From assembly GCA_045629945.1 (NCBI GenBank), contig JAZQSE010000023.1, positions 1 to 62,247 of the forward strand: DNA of 62,247 bases, written 5' to 3'. Position 1 is the stretch's first letter. The number at the start of each line of letters is the position of its first letter. Positions 51,953 through 60,923 of this stretch are shown here, one piece after another. Source of the stretch: UBA1765 sp045629945 (GTDB taxonomy: Bacteria > Fibrobacterota > Fibrobacteria > Fibrobacterales > Fibrobacteraceae). The notes under the pieces were generated by a model. The model searched no databases. It was not told where the DNA came from and was given only the letters and a program-made list of their open reading frames with translations. The position numbers were made by a program, and so were the translations under genes.

Positions 51953-53413
51953 TTAATAGCGATAGAAATCCACTTTGTAAGGGCCTTCTACAGGAACGCC
52001 GATGTAATCAGCTTGTGCCTGAGTGAGTGTAGTCAAGTGAACGCCTAACTTTTCAAGATGCAAGCGAGCTACTTTTTCATCAAGAATTTTTGGAAGCGTG
52101 TAAACGGCACCTTTTTCGTATTTGATACCAGCAACAGTTTCTTTACCTTCAGCGTTTAACCACAAATCAATCTGTGCAATGGTCTGGTTTGTAAAACTTG
52201 CACTCATTACAAAACTTGGGTGGCCCGTTGCACAACCAAGATTCAACAAGCGGCCTTCAGCAAGAACAAGAATGCTATGACCATCTGGGAAAATCCATTC
52301 GTCGTACTGAGGCTTGATTTCGTTACGTACAATTCCTGGGATTTTCTTCAAGCCAGCCATATCAATTTCATTATCGAAATGGCCAATGTTACCGACAATA
52401 GCACGGTGTTTCATTTTCTGCATTTGTGCAGCAGAAATAATCATCATATTGCCAGTAGTTGTTACAAAAATATCGGCTTCTGAAACGACTTCATCAAGCG
52501 TTTTAACTTCATAGCCTTCCATAGCGGCTTGAAGAGCACAAATTGGGTCAATTTCTGTAACAATAACTCGGGCGCCTTGGCCGCGCAAGGACTGGGCACA
52601 GCCCTTGCCGACGTCGCCGTAGCCGCAGACTACGGCGATTTTCCCAGCCATCATCACGTCTGTTGCGCGGTTAATGCCATCAATCAAAGAATGTCTGCAA
52701 CCATAAAGGTTATCAAATTTTGACTTGGTAACAGAATCGTTCACGTTAATGGCTGGGAACGGAAGGCGCCCATGCTTTGCCATGTCATACAAGCGGTGAA
52801 CGCCAGTAGTTGTTTCTTCAGAAACACCTTTGATTGTTTCACGTGCACGACTCCAACGTTTTGGATCTTCTTCAAAAATCTTTTTGCAAAGAGAAAGGAA
52901 CACCCCCCATTCTTCAGAATCTGTTTCAGGGTTAAATTCAGGAACTTTCCCTGCGTCTTCAAATTCAGCACCGCGAACAACAAGCATAGTTGCATCGCCA
53001 CCATCGTCAAGAATCAAGTTAGCGCTTTTACCATCTGGCCAAATCAAAGCTTTTGCTGTGCAATCCCAGTATTCTTCAAGCGTTTCGCCTTTCCATGCAA
53101 AAACAGGAGTCCCTTGCGGATTCTCTGGAGTTCCGTTTTTACCAACAACAACTGCTGCTGCCGCATGATCTTGTGTACTAAAAATATTGCAAGAAACCCA
53201 ACGCACATCGGCACCGAGTTCTGTTAAAGTTTCAATCAGAACAGCAGTCTGTACAGTCATGTGAAGACTACCCATAATACGAGCGCCAGCAAGAGGTTTT
53301 TTACCGGCATATTCTTTGCGAAGAGCCATAAGCCCTGGCATTTCGGTTTCTGCTAAATCCAACTCTTTTCTGCCCCAGGCAGCAAGGTTTATATCTTTAA
53401 CTTTGTATTCCAT
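51953..53413 (-). CDS. ahcY: Adenosylhomocysteinase
   Basis: A 486-residue S-adenosylhomocysteine hydrolase, which splits SAH to homocysteine and adenosine and so keeps methylation running. The NAD-binding segment AVVCGYGDVGKGCAQSLRG and the substrate region NVNDSVTKSKFDN are diagnostic, and the C terminus VEGPYKVDFYRY is the family end. A short hydrophobic insert typical of the longer bacterial forms is present. Likely promoter TATATTTACG upstream. It links with MetY, which makes homocysteine, in the same cycle. Confidence 0.97.
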   Translation of the reverse strand: MEYKVKDINLAAWGRKELDLAETEMPGLMALRKEYAGKKPLAGARIMGSLHMTVQTAVLIETLTELGADVRWVSCNIFSTQDHAAAAVVVGKNGTPENPQGTPVFAWKGETLEEYWDCTAKALIWPDGKSANLILDDGGDATMLVVRGAEFEDAGKVPEFNPETDSEEWGVFLSLCKKIFEEDPKRWSRARETIKGVSEETTTGVHRLYDMAKHGRLPFPAINVNDSVTKSKFDNLYGCRHSLIDGINRATDVMMAGKIAVVCGYGDVGKGCAQSLRGQGARVIVTEIDPICALQAAMEGYEVKTLDEVVSEADIFVTTTGNMMIISAAQMQKMKHRAIVGNIGHFDNEIDMAGLKKIPGIVRNEIKPQYDEWIFPDGHSILVLAEGRLLNLGCATGHPSFVMSASFTNQTIAQIDLWLNAEGKETVAGIKYEKGAVYTLPKILDEKVARLHLEKLGVHLTTLTQAQADYIGVPVEGPYKVDFYRY

Positions 53414-53459
53414 AAGTTTCTCACTTTTATTTTTGCGTAAATATAGTTATTTCGTCTTT

Positions 53460-54782
53460 TTAAAAATTGTCAATAAGCTGGTTAAAAACTTCTCCTCGAT
53501 GCTTGTAGTTTTTAAACAATCCAAAAGAAGCACAAGCAGGAGAAAGTAAAATAGCGCCGCCTTCTCCAATGATTAAGGAATTGTTAAAAGCATCTTCTAA
53601 AGAATTGAAAATTTCCATTTTTGCTTTTACATTCATTTCTGTAGCTTGCTTAAACATTCTTTCTGCAGTAGCGCCAATAAAAGCAATCGATTTTAATTTT
53701 TCAATCAAAGCAAGTTCAGAAAATAATTCTGTAAAGTCTGCATTTTTTTCTGAGCCACCAAGAATCAAAGCGAATGGGCGTTTCATACTGCGAACAGCCG
53801 CCAAAGTCGCATCGGGTCTTGTTGCATAAGAATCATTAAAAAATTCTATTCCATTTTTTTCGCCGCGAAATTCCATTCGTAAAGGCAAGGCTTCGTAGGT
53901 TTTTAAAGCATCAAAAATAACATGAATATCTACGCCAATAGCAAGGGTCGCAAGGGCCGCTGCCGCCATATTCTCTAACTGATAAATGCCGCGAACTTTA
54001 CAATCTGACAAATGCAAAGAAACAGTCCCAATTTTAAGAGAATCGCCTTCTATTTTTGCTACTGCATTTTCGCTAGAACCAAAAGAAAATTTTTGTGCAG
54101 CAGAATTTTCTGCAATTTTAGAAGTTGGCAAAGCATCTTGCATATAAACGCAACAATCAAAAGGCTTTTGATAGCGCACAAGATTGGCTTTTGCATCTCT
54201 GTATTCTTCTACGGTTTTATGCCAATCTAAATGTTCCGAAGAAACTTTTAAAACAACGCCAACTTTGGGAGAACAGCCTAAAGTCATTAATTGAAAAGAA
54301 GAAAGTTCAAGAATATAAGTCGTGTCTTGGTTTTTATTTTCTAACAAATCAAGCATTGGAATTCCAAAATTTCCGCCGATTTCAGAAGGCTCATTGGCTG
54401 CATCTAAAATATGCTTAATCATGCTGACCGTGCTGCCTTTGCCAAGAGTCCCTGTAACGCCAATGATTTTTTCAGCCGGGACTTTTTCAAAGAAAATTTC
54501 GACTTGGCTTTTTACAACGCCTCCGTTCATTTGGAATTTCAAAAGGTCAGAATCTAAAGGATAAAAGCCTGCAGAACGAATAACTTCAAAGCACTGTAAG
54601 AGCCCATCTTTATAGTGCTCGCCAGAAACAACAGAAATTTTAATGCTTTCGTCTATTTCAGGCAATGTCACAGGTGATTTATCCATCACCACAATGTCTT
54701 TAAAACCTTCACGGATTAAATAGCGTAAAGTACTTTTCCCTTCTACGCCAAACCCTAAAATACCAATAGATTTTTGTTCCAC
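53460..54782 (-). CDS. murD: UDP-N-acetylmuramoylalanine--D-glutamate ligase
   Basis: A 440-residue Mur ligase that adds D-Glu in peptidoglycan synthesis. GVTGTLGKGSTVSMIKHIL is the ATP-binding motif, LELSSFQLMTLGCSPKVGVV the MurD-specific central part, and EFFNDSYATRPDATLAAV plus LILGGSEKNADF the C-terminal domain. The GTG at 54782 follows AGAGG at 6 nt and begins at the Rossmann start SIGILGFGVEGKSTLR; a longer in-frame start at 54851 is rejected. Isolated from other mur genes. Confidence 0.93.
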   Translation of the reverse strand: MEQKSIGILGFGVEGKSTLRYLIREGFKDIVVMDKSPVTLPEIDESIKISVVSGEHYKDGLLQCFEVIRSAGFYPLDSDLLKFQMNGGVVKSQVEIFFEKVPAEKIIGVTGTLGKGSTVSMIKHILDAANEPSEIGGNFGIPMLDLLENKNQDTTYILELSSFQLMTLGCSPKVGVVLKVSSEHLDWHKTVEEYRDAKANLVRYQKPFDCCVYMQDALPTSKIAENSAAQKFSFGSSENAVAKIEGDSLKIGTVSLHLSDCKVRGIYQLENMAAAALATLAIGVDIHVIFDALKTYEALPLRMEFRGEKNGIEFFNDSYATRPDATLAAVRSMKRPFALILGGSEKNADFTELFSELALIEKLKSIAFIGATAERMFKQATEMNVKAKMEIFNSLEDAFNNSLIIGEGGAILLSPACASFGLFKNYKHRGEVFNQLIDNF

Positions 54783-54841
54783 AAAAAGCCTCTGAATAAG
54801 TAAAAGCAAAAAGTCATTATAGAAAAATTTTAAAGCATAAA

Positions 54842-54869
54842 AAACTGGCAAGTTTTAAGTTGCCAGTTA
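54842..54869 (-). terminator. Terminator between murD and the SDR gene
   Basis: AACTGGCAA / TTGCCAGTT with loop CTTAAAAC, followed on the minus strand by TTTTTTATG; ends transcription of the SDR gene. Confidence 0.85.
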
Positions 54870-54892
54870 AAAACAAAAATCGTTTTTGATGG

Positions 54893-55624
54893 TTAAAGAG
54901 TTTCTGCTTTTTGCACAGCAAGGGAAAGTTCCATACCTGCAAATTCTTGTGCGCTGAACCAGCGACCACTCTTTTTGTCTTCGGCTAAAACACCTACTAA
55001 AGCACCTGGGATAACAGTAGTAACATCGTTTGGTGCGTTTGGCCCGCCTAAATCGGTACGTAACCAACCTGGGTCCATTAAGTTCATCATTACGTCGGTG
55101 CCGTTTAATTTGCAAGCAAAATCGCGGACAAATTTATCTAAAGCCGCTTTAGCGCATGCATAGCCCATAAGCTCTGGCTGGTCTGCTATACCGCTAGAAG
55201 TCATTAAAATGCGACCAAAACCATTTTTAACCATTTTAGGTAAAAAGTGGTAAGCAATTTGAACCGGAGCAAGGCAATTAACGGCATAAGCTTCTAAATA
55301 ATCTTTTCTTTCATTAGAAAAATAATCGCTACAATAAGGCACTTGTAAACCGGCATTATTGAAAACAACGTCAACGATTTTTCCAGAATTGTCTATTTCT
55401 TGAAGCATAGCTTTTATAGAATCTGGATTTTCTAAGGCACATTCAAGAGCTATCGCTTCAACGCCCATTTCTTGAACAGCTTTTAGTGTTTTTTCAGCAT
55501 GGGATTTAGAACGACTTTGCAAAAAAAGATTCCCGCCAAGAGATGCAACGGCTTTAGCAATTTCTGCCCCGACACCGCGAGAAGAACCCGTTACTAAAAC
55601 CCATTTACCTTTTAAGTTTAACAT
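54893..55624 (-). CDS. Short-chain dehydrogenase/reductase (SDR)
   Basis: A 243-residue classical SDR oxidoreductase using NAD(P)H. The cofactor motif is VTGSSRGVGAEIAK (TGxxxGxG), NNAGLQ (NNAG) and the catalytic YACAKAA (YxxxK) with MTSSG serine are all in place. Substrate not predictable. GGAG lies 6 nt before the ATG. It is monocistronic, flanked by terminators on both sides. Confidence 0.9.
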   Translation of the reverse strand: MLNLKGKWVLVTGSSRGVGAEIAKAVASLGGNLFLQSRSKSHAEKTLKAVQEMGVEAIALECALENPDSIKAMLQEIDNSGKIVDVVFNNAGLQVPYCSDYFSNERKDYLEAYAVNCLAPVQIAYHFLPKMVKNGFGRILMTSSGIADQPELMGYACAKAALDKFVRDFACKLNGTDVMMNLMDPGWLRTDLGGPNAPNDVTTVIPGALVGVLAEDKKSGRWFSAQEFAGMELSLAVQKAETL

Positions 55625-55728
55625 TTGAACTCCATTGTTTTTTGATTTTTTTTAAAATAGATTTTGAAATAAAAAAAGGGAAAAAAGAAAACTATTTCGT
55701 GTTTACAACTGTAAATGATTTCTATAAA

Positions 55729-55754
55729 AAAAAGCCGACGTCAGTCGGCTTTTT
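55729..55754. terminator. Bidirectional terminator after the DksA-type gene
   Basis: AAAAAGCCGAC / GTCGGCTTTTT, loop GTCA, A- and T-rich on both sides. Confidence 0.93.
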
Positions 55755-55761
55755 AAATCAA

Positions 55762-56223
55762 TTATTTTTGTTGCATACGATGTTGTTCTGCAAAAGCACG
55801 CGCCATTTCTATACGATGGTCTTCGCGTTCCTTTCTTTTGGTTTCTTCTTTACAGTTAACGCATTTGGTTGCTGTTGGAACCGCTTCGAGCCTTGCTTTT
55901 GGAATAAGCTTTTTACAGACTTTGCAGACACCAAAAGTTTCTTGTTTGATTCTCTGGAGAGCTTCTTCTAAATAAATTAAATATTTGCCTTCGCGTGCAG
56001 CTAAATCAAAAGAAGTTTCTAACGAAGTATAATCAGAAGCAGCGTCTGCTGTTAAGTGGTTACTGTAGCCGACCATATCCATCTGGTGCTTTTGTGTGTG
56101 AAATGCTCCTGATGAAGAACTGCCTACTTGTGCAGCAACAATTTCTCGCCGTTTTTCTAGCAAAAGGGATTCAAAATATTCCAAATCTTTTTTGGACATT
56201 TTAGGAACTTTTTGTTCTGCCAT
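55762..56223 (-). CDS. dksA: DksA/TraR-family zinc-finger transcription factor
   Basis: A 153-residue DksA-type protein. A coiled-coil N-terminal part (SKKDLEYFESLLLEKRREIV) leads to the zinc finger CKVCKKLIPKARLEAVPTAT, then KCVNCKEE, with the C-x2-C-x17-C-x2-C spacing of TraR/DksA. These bind RNA polymerase secondary channel and act with ppGpp. The ATG at 56223 follows GGAGGA at 5 nt; the ATG at 56235 contains the site and is rejected. Monocistronic. Confidence 0.92.
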   Translation of the reverse strand: MAEQKVPKMSKKDLEYFESLLLEKRREIVAAQVGSSSSGAFHTQKHQMDMVGYSNHLTADAASDYTSLETSFDLAAREGKYLIYLEEALQRIKQETFGVCKVCKKLIPKARLEAVPTATKCVNCKEETKRKEREDHRIEMARAFAEQHRMQQK

Positions 56224-56292
56224 AGACTCCTCCATATAAAATCAGATTACCGACATAAAGTATTCTTTTTATTTGTAAAAGCAAATACTTTT

Positions 56293-57189
56293 TTAAAAAA
56301 TATCAATATTTATTTTTAAACCATTCTTAATCAAATCTTTTCTGAAATTTTCAACATCTTTAGAAAGTTTTGACGCTTCATCAAAAAAGGTTTTTTCTTT
56401 GATAAGAGGCATTGGGGCATCTTCTGAAAAATCCGCTAACTTTTGTTTTAAATTTTTCAAATCGGCAAGTAAAGAATCTAGTTCTGATTTTCTAGCTTCA
56501 ATATTTTCTATTAAAGTAGAACCATCGGTTTTTATGTTATCTAAAACGCCTTTTGCATTTTGTAAAGCATTTTCAGTTGAAGAAATAAAACCTTCTAAAT
56601 TTTCTTTACTTGCACTAATTAAAGACGATGTTTCATTGATGATATTATTTCCTTTTGAAGTTATACGGGAAAGCCGTTCTCCATTTTTACCGCCAAGTAA
56701 TGAATCTAACGAAGCTTCAGCTGTAATCATAATAGAATCTAATACAGAAAAAGCTTGCTTTAATTTGCGTGTAATCCCAGAAGTTCCTTCGTCATATAAA
56801 CCATTTGCCGTATCGCCAGAAGCTAAAAATTCTTCAGAATTGCCTAAAAGAATACAAACTTCTCGTTCGCCCATAAGTCCAGAATTGATAAGTCTGAAAG
56901 TTGAATTTTTAGGAATAGGAGTATGGGCTAAAACTTCAATTGTTACAAATACAGCATCGTCAGTCAACTTGGCTGAAAGAATTTGGCCTCTTGTTAAACC
57001 ATTTACCTGAACGCGGTTTCCAGGAGAAAGAGTTCCTATCTGTTCAAAGCGAAGTACATATTGGTTACGTAAATGATAAGGGCTAGCAGGGTGTTTGAAA
57101 TACAACAAAGCAAGGCAAGTTAACAAAAAAGTTCCAGCCACAAGAGAAGCAAGCCAGTTTTGCTTAATGAAACGTTTCCACTTATTCAT
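56293..57189 (-). CDS. mlaD: MlaD-type MCE domain lipid-transport protein
   Basis: A 298-residue protein with an N-terminal membrane anchor (WLASLVAGTFLLTCLALLYF) and one MCE domain (about 40-125: LSPGNRVQVNGLTRGQIL, SGLMGEREVCILLGN). After it is a coiled coil of about 150 residues (SALQN..., LADLKNLKQKL) that could form a tube or bridge across the periplasm. With a MlaE permease (22003-22791) it would move phospholipids. Overlaps hprK by 8 nt and probably co-translated; regulated with hpf-hprK. Confidence 0.9.
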   Translation of the reverse strand: MNKWKRFIKQNWLASLVAGTFLLTCLALLYFKHPASPYHLRNQYVLRFEQIGTLSPGNRVQVNGLTRGQILSAKLTDDAVFVTIEVLAHTPIPKNSTFRLINSGLMGEREVCILLGNSEEFLASGDTANGLYDEGTSGITRKLKQAFSVLDSIMITAEASLDSLLGGKNGERLSRITSKGNNIINETSSLISASKENLEGFISSTENALQNAKGVLDNIKTDGSTLIENIEARKSELDSLLADLKNLKQKLADFSEDAPMPLIKEKTFFDEASKLSKDVENFRKDLIKNGLKINIDIF

Positions 57190-58216
57190 ACGGCGTTAAA
57201 TCCATATCCAAAAAAGCATCCCAGCTTTCGCCAGAAGCTTTCTTTTGGATTTTGTCAAGTAAACGTTGGTTAAAGGCTTGTGAAGAATCTTCGCCGGCAC
57301 TTTTCATTAAAGTATTCATTGCAATTACTTCAGAAATAACCGTTAAGTTTTTGCCTGGTGTTACAGGAATTATAATGTGAGGAATCTGAACGCCCATAAT
57401 AGAAATAGTTTCATTTGAAAGTCCGGTGCGATCTGTTGAGCACCCACAACCTTCAGCCTGGTTCCACATTTGCAATTCAACAACTACTTCAATTCTTTTA
57501 ATTTTACGAACGGCATGAATCCCGAACATAGAGCGAATATCAATAATACCTATCCCGCGGATTTCCATACAATGTTCAATTAAAGGGTCTGCCATTCCCA
57601 TTAAGGTGTTGCCAACTTGCATAATTTCAACAGCATCGTCAGCAACAAGTCTATGCCCACGTTCTACAAGGTCTAAAACGCATTCTGATTTCCCAACATT
57701 ACTATCACCAATATACAACATGCCAATGCCATAAACATCTACAAGGCTTGCATGAATTTTTGTGTAAGGAGCAAAATATTTTTCAAGAATGCTTCTTGTT
57801 TTAAAAATGAATTCAAAAGTATATAAAGGCGAAGAAAACAGAGGGATGTTTTTTTCGCGGCACATATCGGCTAGTTCTTCGTGCGGTTTTTGCCCATGAG
57901 TAACAACCCACATTGGCGCACGGAACATAGATAGTTTTTCAAAAGCTTCACGCCTTGCTTTTGGGCCAATGGATTCTAAGTAATTCCATTCAGTATGGCC
58001 GATAATTTGTATCTGGTGAGAGCTATAAACAGATGTATAGCCTGTAAGAGCAAGGCCTGGCCTATGAATGCCTACTTCTACGATATAAGAATCAGTAGAA
58101 GAACTACCTTCATGAATAGAAAGACGCAATTCGTTTTGAAAGCGTTTATAAAATTCCAGAACCGGGAGTTTTTCCCGGTTCTGGATATTCAAGTTATCTA
58201 GCGGGCAATAAGCCAC
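57182..58216 (-). CDS. hprK: HPr kinase/phosphorylase
   Basis: A 344-residue HprK, which phosphorylates HPr (or a homologue) at Ser to control carbon use. The P-loop YIGDSNVGKSECVLDLVERG and the signature EIRGIGIIDIRSMFGIHAV are typical, with a N-terminal domain (VEVGIHRPGLALTGY). The start is GTG at 58216, 2 nt after hpf and without its own Shine-Dalgarno; a TTG at 58192 is an alternative. A 12-bp hairpin lies in codons 11-21 (see below). HPr itself is not in this window. Confidence 0.9.
   Translation of the reverse strand: MAYCPLDNLNIQNREKLPVLEFYKRFQNELRLSIHEGSSSTDSYIVEVGIHRPGLALTGYTSVYSSHQIQIIGHTEWNYLESIGPKARREAFEKLSMFRAPMWVVTHGQKPHEELADMCREKNIPLFSSPLYTFEFIFKTRSILEKYFAPYTKIHASLVDVYGIGMLYIGDSNVGKSECVLDLVERGHRLVADDAVEIMQVGNTLMGMADPLIEHCMEIRGIGIIDIRSMFGIHAVRKIKRIEVVVELQMWNQAEGCGCSTDRTGLSNETISIMGVQIPHIIIPVTPGKNLTVISEVIAMNTLMKSAGEDSSQAFNQRLLDKIQKKASGESWDAFLDMDLTPYE
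58156..58184 (-). terminator. Terminator-like hairpin at the start of hprK
   Basis: A perfect 12-bp stem CCAGAACCGGGA / TCCCGGTTCTGG, 5-nt loop, inside the hprK coding region; on the minus strand it is followed by AATTTTATAAA. It could end part of the hpf transcription, lowering hprK-mlaD expression. It is in-frame coding (QNREKLPVLE). Confidence 0.55.
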
Positions 58217-58218
58217 TG

Positions 58219-58536
58219 TTATACCACGTCGGAAACAGGTTGAGCTTTATGATCTTTTTGTTTTTCATTTTGCTTTTTCAATTGTACTTTGACTCTTTCC
58301 AAAGCAACGTCAATAGCTTTACCCATGTTTTCTTCGTCAGCAGATGCAACGACAACGCTACCAGTAATATTTACGGAAATATCGCAACGGCGCAAATGTT
58401 CCACTTCGTGATCAAGAACAACGGAGGCTCCGGTGATATTCGGGTAAAATTTACCCAATTTTTCGATTTCTTCTTGAACGCGTTCTTGCAAACCGGCAGA
58501 AGCATTAAAATGACGAGCAGTAATCGTAATATCCAT
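58219..58536 (-). CDS. hpf: Ribosome hibernation promoting factor (HPF/RaiA)
   Basis: A 105-residue short-form HPF: MDITITARHFNASAGLQERV, FYPNITGASVVLDHEVEH and AIDVALERVKVQLKKQNEK fit the ribosome-binding fold; it dims ribosomes in stationary phase. AGAGGA precedes the ATG by 7 nt. A promoter-like TTGTTT (58613-58618) and TATATC (58590-58595), 17 nt apart, lie upstream. First gene of hpf-hprK-mlaD. Confidence 0.95.
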   Translation of the reverse strand: MDITITARHFNASAGLQERVQEEIEKLGKFYPNITGASVVLDHEVEHLRRCDISVNITGSVVVASADEENMGKAIDVALERVKVQLKKQNEKQKDHKAQPVSDVV

Positions 58537-58589
58537 AGCAGTATCCTCTGTTGAAGTCTATCGGAAAAAGAAGTATTTCCGTTCTCAAT

Positions 58590-58618
58590 GATATACTCTA
58601 TTATTTCAAAAAAAACAA
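58590..58618 (-). promoter_or_regulatory. Promoter of the hpf-hprK-mlaD operon
   Basis: On the minus strand TTGTTT and TATATC with a 17-nt spacer lie 54 nt before the hpf ATG. Confidence 0.5.
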
Positions 58619-58927
58619 TTTTTTTTTGATTTTTCTTTATTTTTCTTTTAAAATTTTAAAAAAAATTAAGGGGGATTATTAATCAGTAGTTATTCTCATG
58701 ACGATTTTGCAAGAAAAAGGCGTTGTTGTATTTGTAAGGCAATTAAGTAAAAACAAATAAAGGTAGGACAGTAAATGATTTTTCATTCATTTGTTTAAAG
58801 GCTAAAATAGCAGGATTTTTCTGTCGTGAACCACTAAAAATTGATTTTTTTAAAGTTTTTATCTGTTGAAAAAGGCTCAAAATGACTATTTTTTCCAAAA
58901 AAGAAAACTTCCTCTAGGAACTCATTT
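58619..58927. other. 309-bp gap between hpf and guaA, no gene seen
   Basis: Very AT-rich DNA with long T and A tracts. The only open frame of note is a 20-codon one from ATG 58698 without ribosome site. A weak hairpin AAATGA / TCATTT is near 58773. No purine riboswitch core was recognised upstream of guaA. Confidence 0.5.
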
Positions 58928-59908
58928 ATGAACGACAATGTTCGCCCGGAATCAATGGTTCGTATCACAACGCCGGCTCTTGCCGAATCGTTTATTCAAG
59001 AACAAATTCAAAAAATCCAAGAACAAGTAAAAGACAAAAAAGTATTGCTCGCACTTTCTGGTGGGGTAGATTCTTCTGTTGTTGCTGCTTTATTGGTAAA
59101 AGCTATCGGTAAACAACTTGTTTGTGTTCATGTAAACCATGGCCTTATGCGTAAAGGTGAATCTGAACAGGTTATCGAAGTATTCCAAAATCAAATGAAC
59201 GCCAACTTGATTTATGTCGATGCAACAGACCGCTTTTTGGATTTGTTGGCAGGTGTTGCTGAACCAGAAAAAAAGCGTAAAATTATTGGCGGTGAATTTA
59301 TAAAAGTCTTTGATGAAGAAGCATCAAAACTTGAAGGCATTTCTTTCCTTGCTCAAGGAACAATTTACCCTGACATTCTTGAAAGCGATGGCGTTAAAGC
59401 TCACCACAATGTGGGGGGTTTGCCAGAAGATATGCAGTTTGAATTGGTTGAACCTGTAAAACTTCTTTATAAAGACGAAGTTCGTGTTGTAGGTAAAGCT
59501 CTCGGTCTCCCAGCAGAAATGGTTGACCGTCAGCCATTCCCTGGCCCGGGCCTTGGCGTGCGTTGCCTTGGCGCTATTACTCGCGACCGCTTGCATGCTT
59601 TACGCGAAGCCGATGCCATTCTCAGAGAAGAATTTGCAAACAGTGGCCTTGCTCAAAAAGTCTGGCAGTACTTTATCGCCATTCCTGATATGAAAAGCGT
59701 TGGCGTTAAAAATGACAAACGTTACGAAGGCTGGCCAGCTATTATCCGTGCTGTAAATACAACAGATGCAATGAGCGCTACGATTGAAGAAATCCCTTAT
59801 GAAGTTCTTCATAAAATTACTGCACGCATTACAGCAGAAGTAGAAGGCATCAACCGTGTTCTTTATGATTTGACCCCAAAGCCAATTGGCACTATTGAAT
59901 GGGAATAA
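58928..59908 (+). CDS. guaA: GMP synthase ATP-pyrophosphatase subunit, no glutaminase domain
   Basis: A 326-residue protein equal to the second half of GMP synthase. The PP-loop is LLALSGGVDSSVVAALLVKA, followed by QGTIYPDILES and the C-terminal dimer part ending KPIGTIEWE. It converts XMP to GMP. The N-terminal glutamine amidotransferase domain of the common 520-residue enzyme is missing, and the start has no room for it (58928 follows an intergenic gap). Either a separate glutaminase subunit exists elsewhere, as in archaea, or ammonia is used. TAGGAA precedes the ATG. purC follows after 28 nt. Confidence 0.93.
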   Translation: MNDNVRPESMVRITTPALAESFIQEQIQKIQEQVKDKKVLLALSGGVDSSVVAALLVKAIGKQLVCVHVNHGLMRKGESEQVIEVFQNQMNANLIYVDATDRFLDLLAGVAEPEKKRKIIGGEFIKVFDEEASKLEGISFLAQGTIYPDILESDGVKAHHNVGGLPEDMQFELVEPVKLLYKDEVRVVGKALGLPAEMVDRQPFPGPGLGVRCLGAITRDRLHALREADAILREEFANSGLAQKVWQYFIAIPDMKSVGVKNDKRYEGWPAIIRAVNTTDAMSATIEEIPYEVLHKITARITAEVEGINRVLYDLTPKPIGTIEWE

Positions 59909-59936
59909 GGAATTAAACTCCAAAAAAGGAATCCAT

Positions 59937-60620
59937 ATGGAAAAGATCTACACCGGAAAAACAAAAGACGTTTACAAACTTGAAAATGGCAATGTAATGC
60001 TCAAGTTTAAAGACGATTGCACTGGCAAAGACGGCGTTTTTGACCCAGGTGAAAATACAGTTGGTCTTACAATTGATGGTATCGGTAAGGCAAACCTGGA
60101 AACTTCCGTTTATTATTTTGAAAAGTTAAAACAAGCTGGTATTAAAACTCATTATGTAAGTGCTGATATTGAAAATGCAACAATGGAAGTTTTGCCAGCA
60201 ACCGTTTTTGGTCATGGTCTTGAAGTGATTTGCCGCCTTGTAGCAACAGGTAGTTTCATCAGAAGATACGGCGAATACATTCAAGATGGTACAGTAATCG
60301 AAGGTGGTTATGTAGAATGCACATTCAAGAACGACGCAAAAGGCGATCCACTTGTTACAAGTGAAGGCCTTGAAGTTCTTGGTGTTATGAACAAAGCTAT
60401 GTTCGAAAGCATGAAAGAACAAACGCTTAAAATCACAAAGATTGTTGCAGAAGATTTGAAAACTCTTGGCCTTGATCTTTGGGATATTAAGTTTGAATTC
60501 GGTTACAACAATGACGAAGTAATTCTCATTGATGAAATTGCTTCTGGAAACATGCGCGTTTATAAAGACGGCAAAATTGTTGACCCAGTTGAACTCACAA
60601 AGATTATTAACAATCGATAA
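59937..60620 (+). CDS. purC: Phosphoribosylaminoimidazole-succinocarboxamide synthase
   Basis: A 227-residue SAICAR synthetase of purine synthesis. MEKIYTGKTKDVYKLENGN, EVICRLVATGSFIRRYG and LIDEIASGNMRVYKDG are family signatures, and the length is normal (about 235). The ATG at 59937 follows AAAAAGGAA; an in-frame start at 59886 would lie inside guaA. Operon with guaA, both in purine synthesis. Strong terminator after it. Confidence 0.96.
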   Translation: MEKIYTGKTKDVYKLENGNVMLKFKDDCTGKDGVFDPGENTVGLTIDGIGKANLETSVYYFEKLKQAGIKTHYVSADIENATMEVLPATVFGHGLEVICRLVATGSFIRRYGEYIQDGTVIEGGYVECTFKNDAKGDPLVTSEGLEVLGVMNKAMFESMKEQTLKITKIVAEDLKTLGLDLWDIKFEFGYNNDEVILIDEIASGNMRVYKDGKIVDPVELTKIINNR

Positions 60621-60633
60621 TCAGATTTCAAAC

Positions 60634-60666
60634 AAAAAAAAGGATGCTTTTGCATCCTTTTTTTTG
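60634..60666. terminator. Bidirectional terminator after purC
   Basis: AAAAAAAAGGATGC-TTTT-GCATCCTTTTTTTT; serves purC and the convergent small gene. Confidence 0.93.
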
Positions 60667-60679
60667 TCGCTTTACTTTT

Positions 60680-60838
60680 TTATTTCATTTTCAGATTTTT
60701 AGCCATAGGTTCATTTACAAAAATTTTATCTGGAAAAACATCTTGATTATCAGTTTTTTGAACTGTATTGGTTGGTATCTGAAAAATGGAAGAAGCAAGC
60801 AATGCCGACAACGAAAGCATTTCAATTTTTCTGTGCAT
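60680..60838 (-). CDS. Small predicted secreted peptide
   Basis: A 52-residue protein: MHRKIEMLSLSALLASSIFQ is a signal-peptide-like start (hydrophobic core LSLSALLASSIF), then a polar mature part with several Asp/Asn, ending NLKMK. GAGGAAAATTT gives a good ribosome site (GAGGA, 6 nt) before the ATG at 60838, and the shared terminator at 60634-60666 ends it. Small size and lack of a family keep confidence moderate. Confidence 0.55.
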   Translation of the reverse strand: MHRKIEMLSLSALLASSIFQIPTNTVQKTDNQDVFPDKIFVNEPMAKNLKMK

Positions 60839-60923
60839 AAATTTTCCTCATGTTAGCTTAATCTTTATTTATTAAAACTAAAACGAAAAAACTATAGCGA
60901 TATTGTCATTTTTTTATAAAAAA

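Noticed and set aside
58698..58760. 20-codon open frame before guaA
   Set aside because: No ribosome site, AT-rich chance frame.
58619..58927. Purine riboswitch upstream of guaA-purC
   Set aside because: The conserved purine-aptamer loops were not found in this AT-rich stretch.
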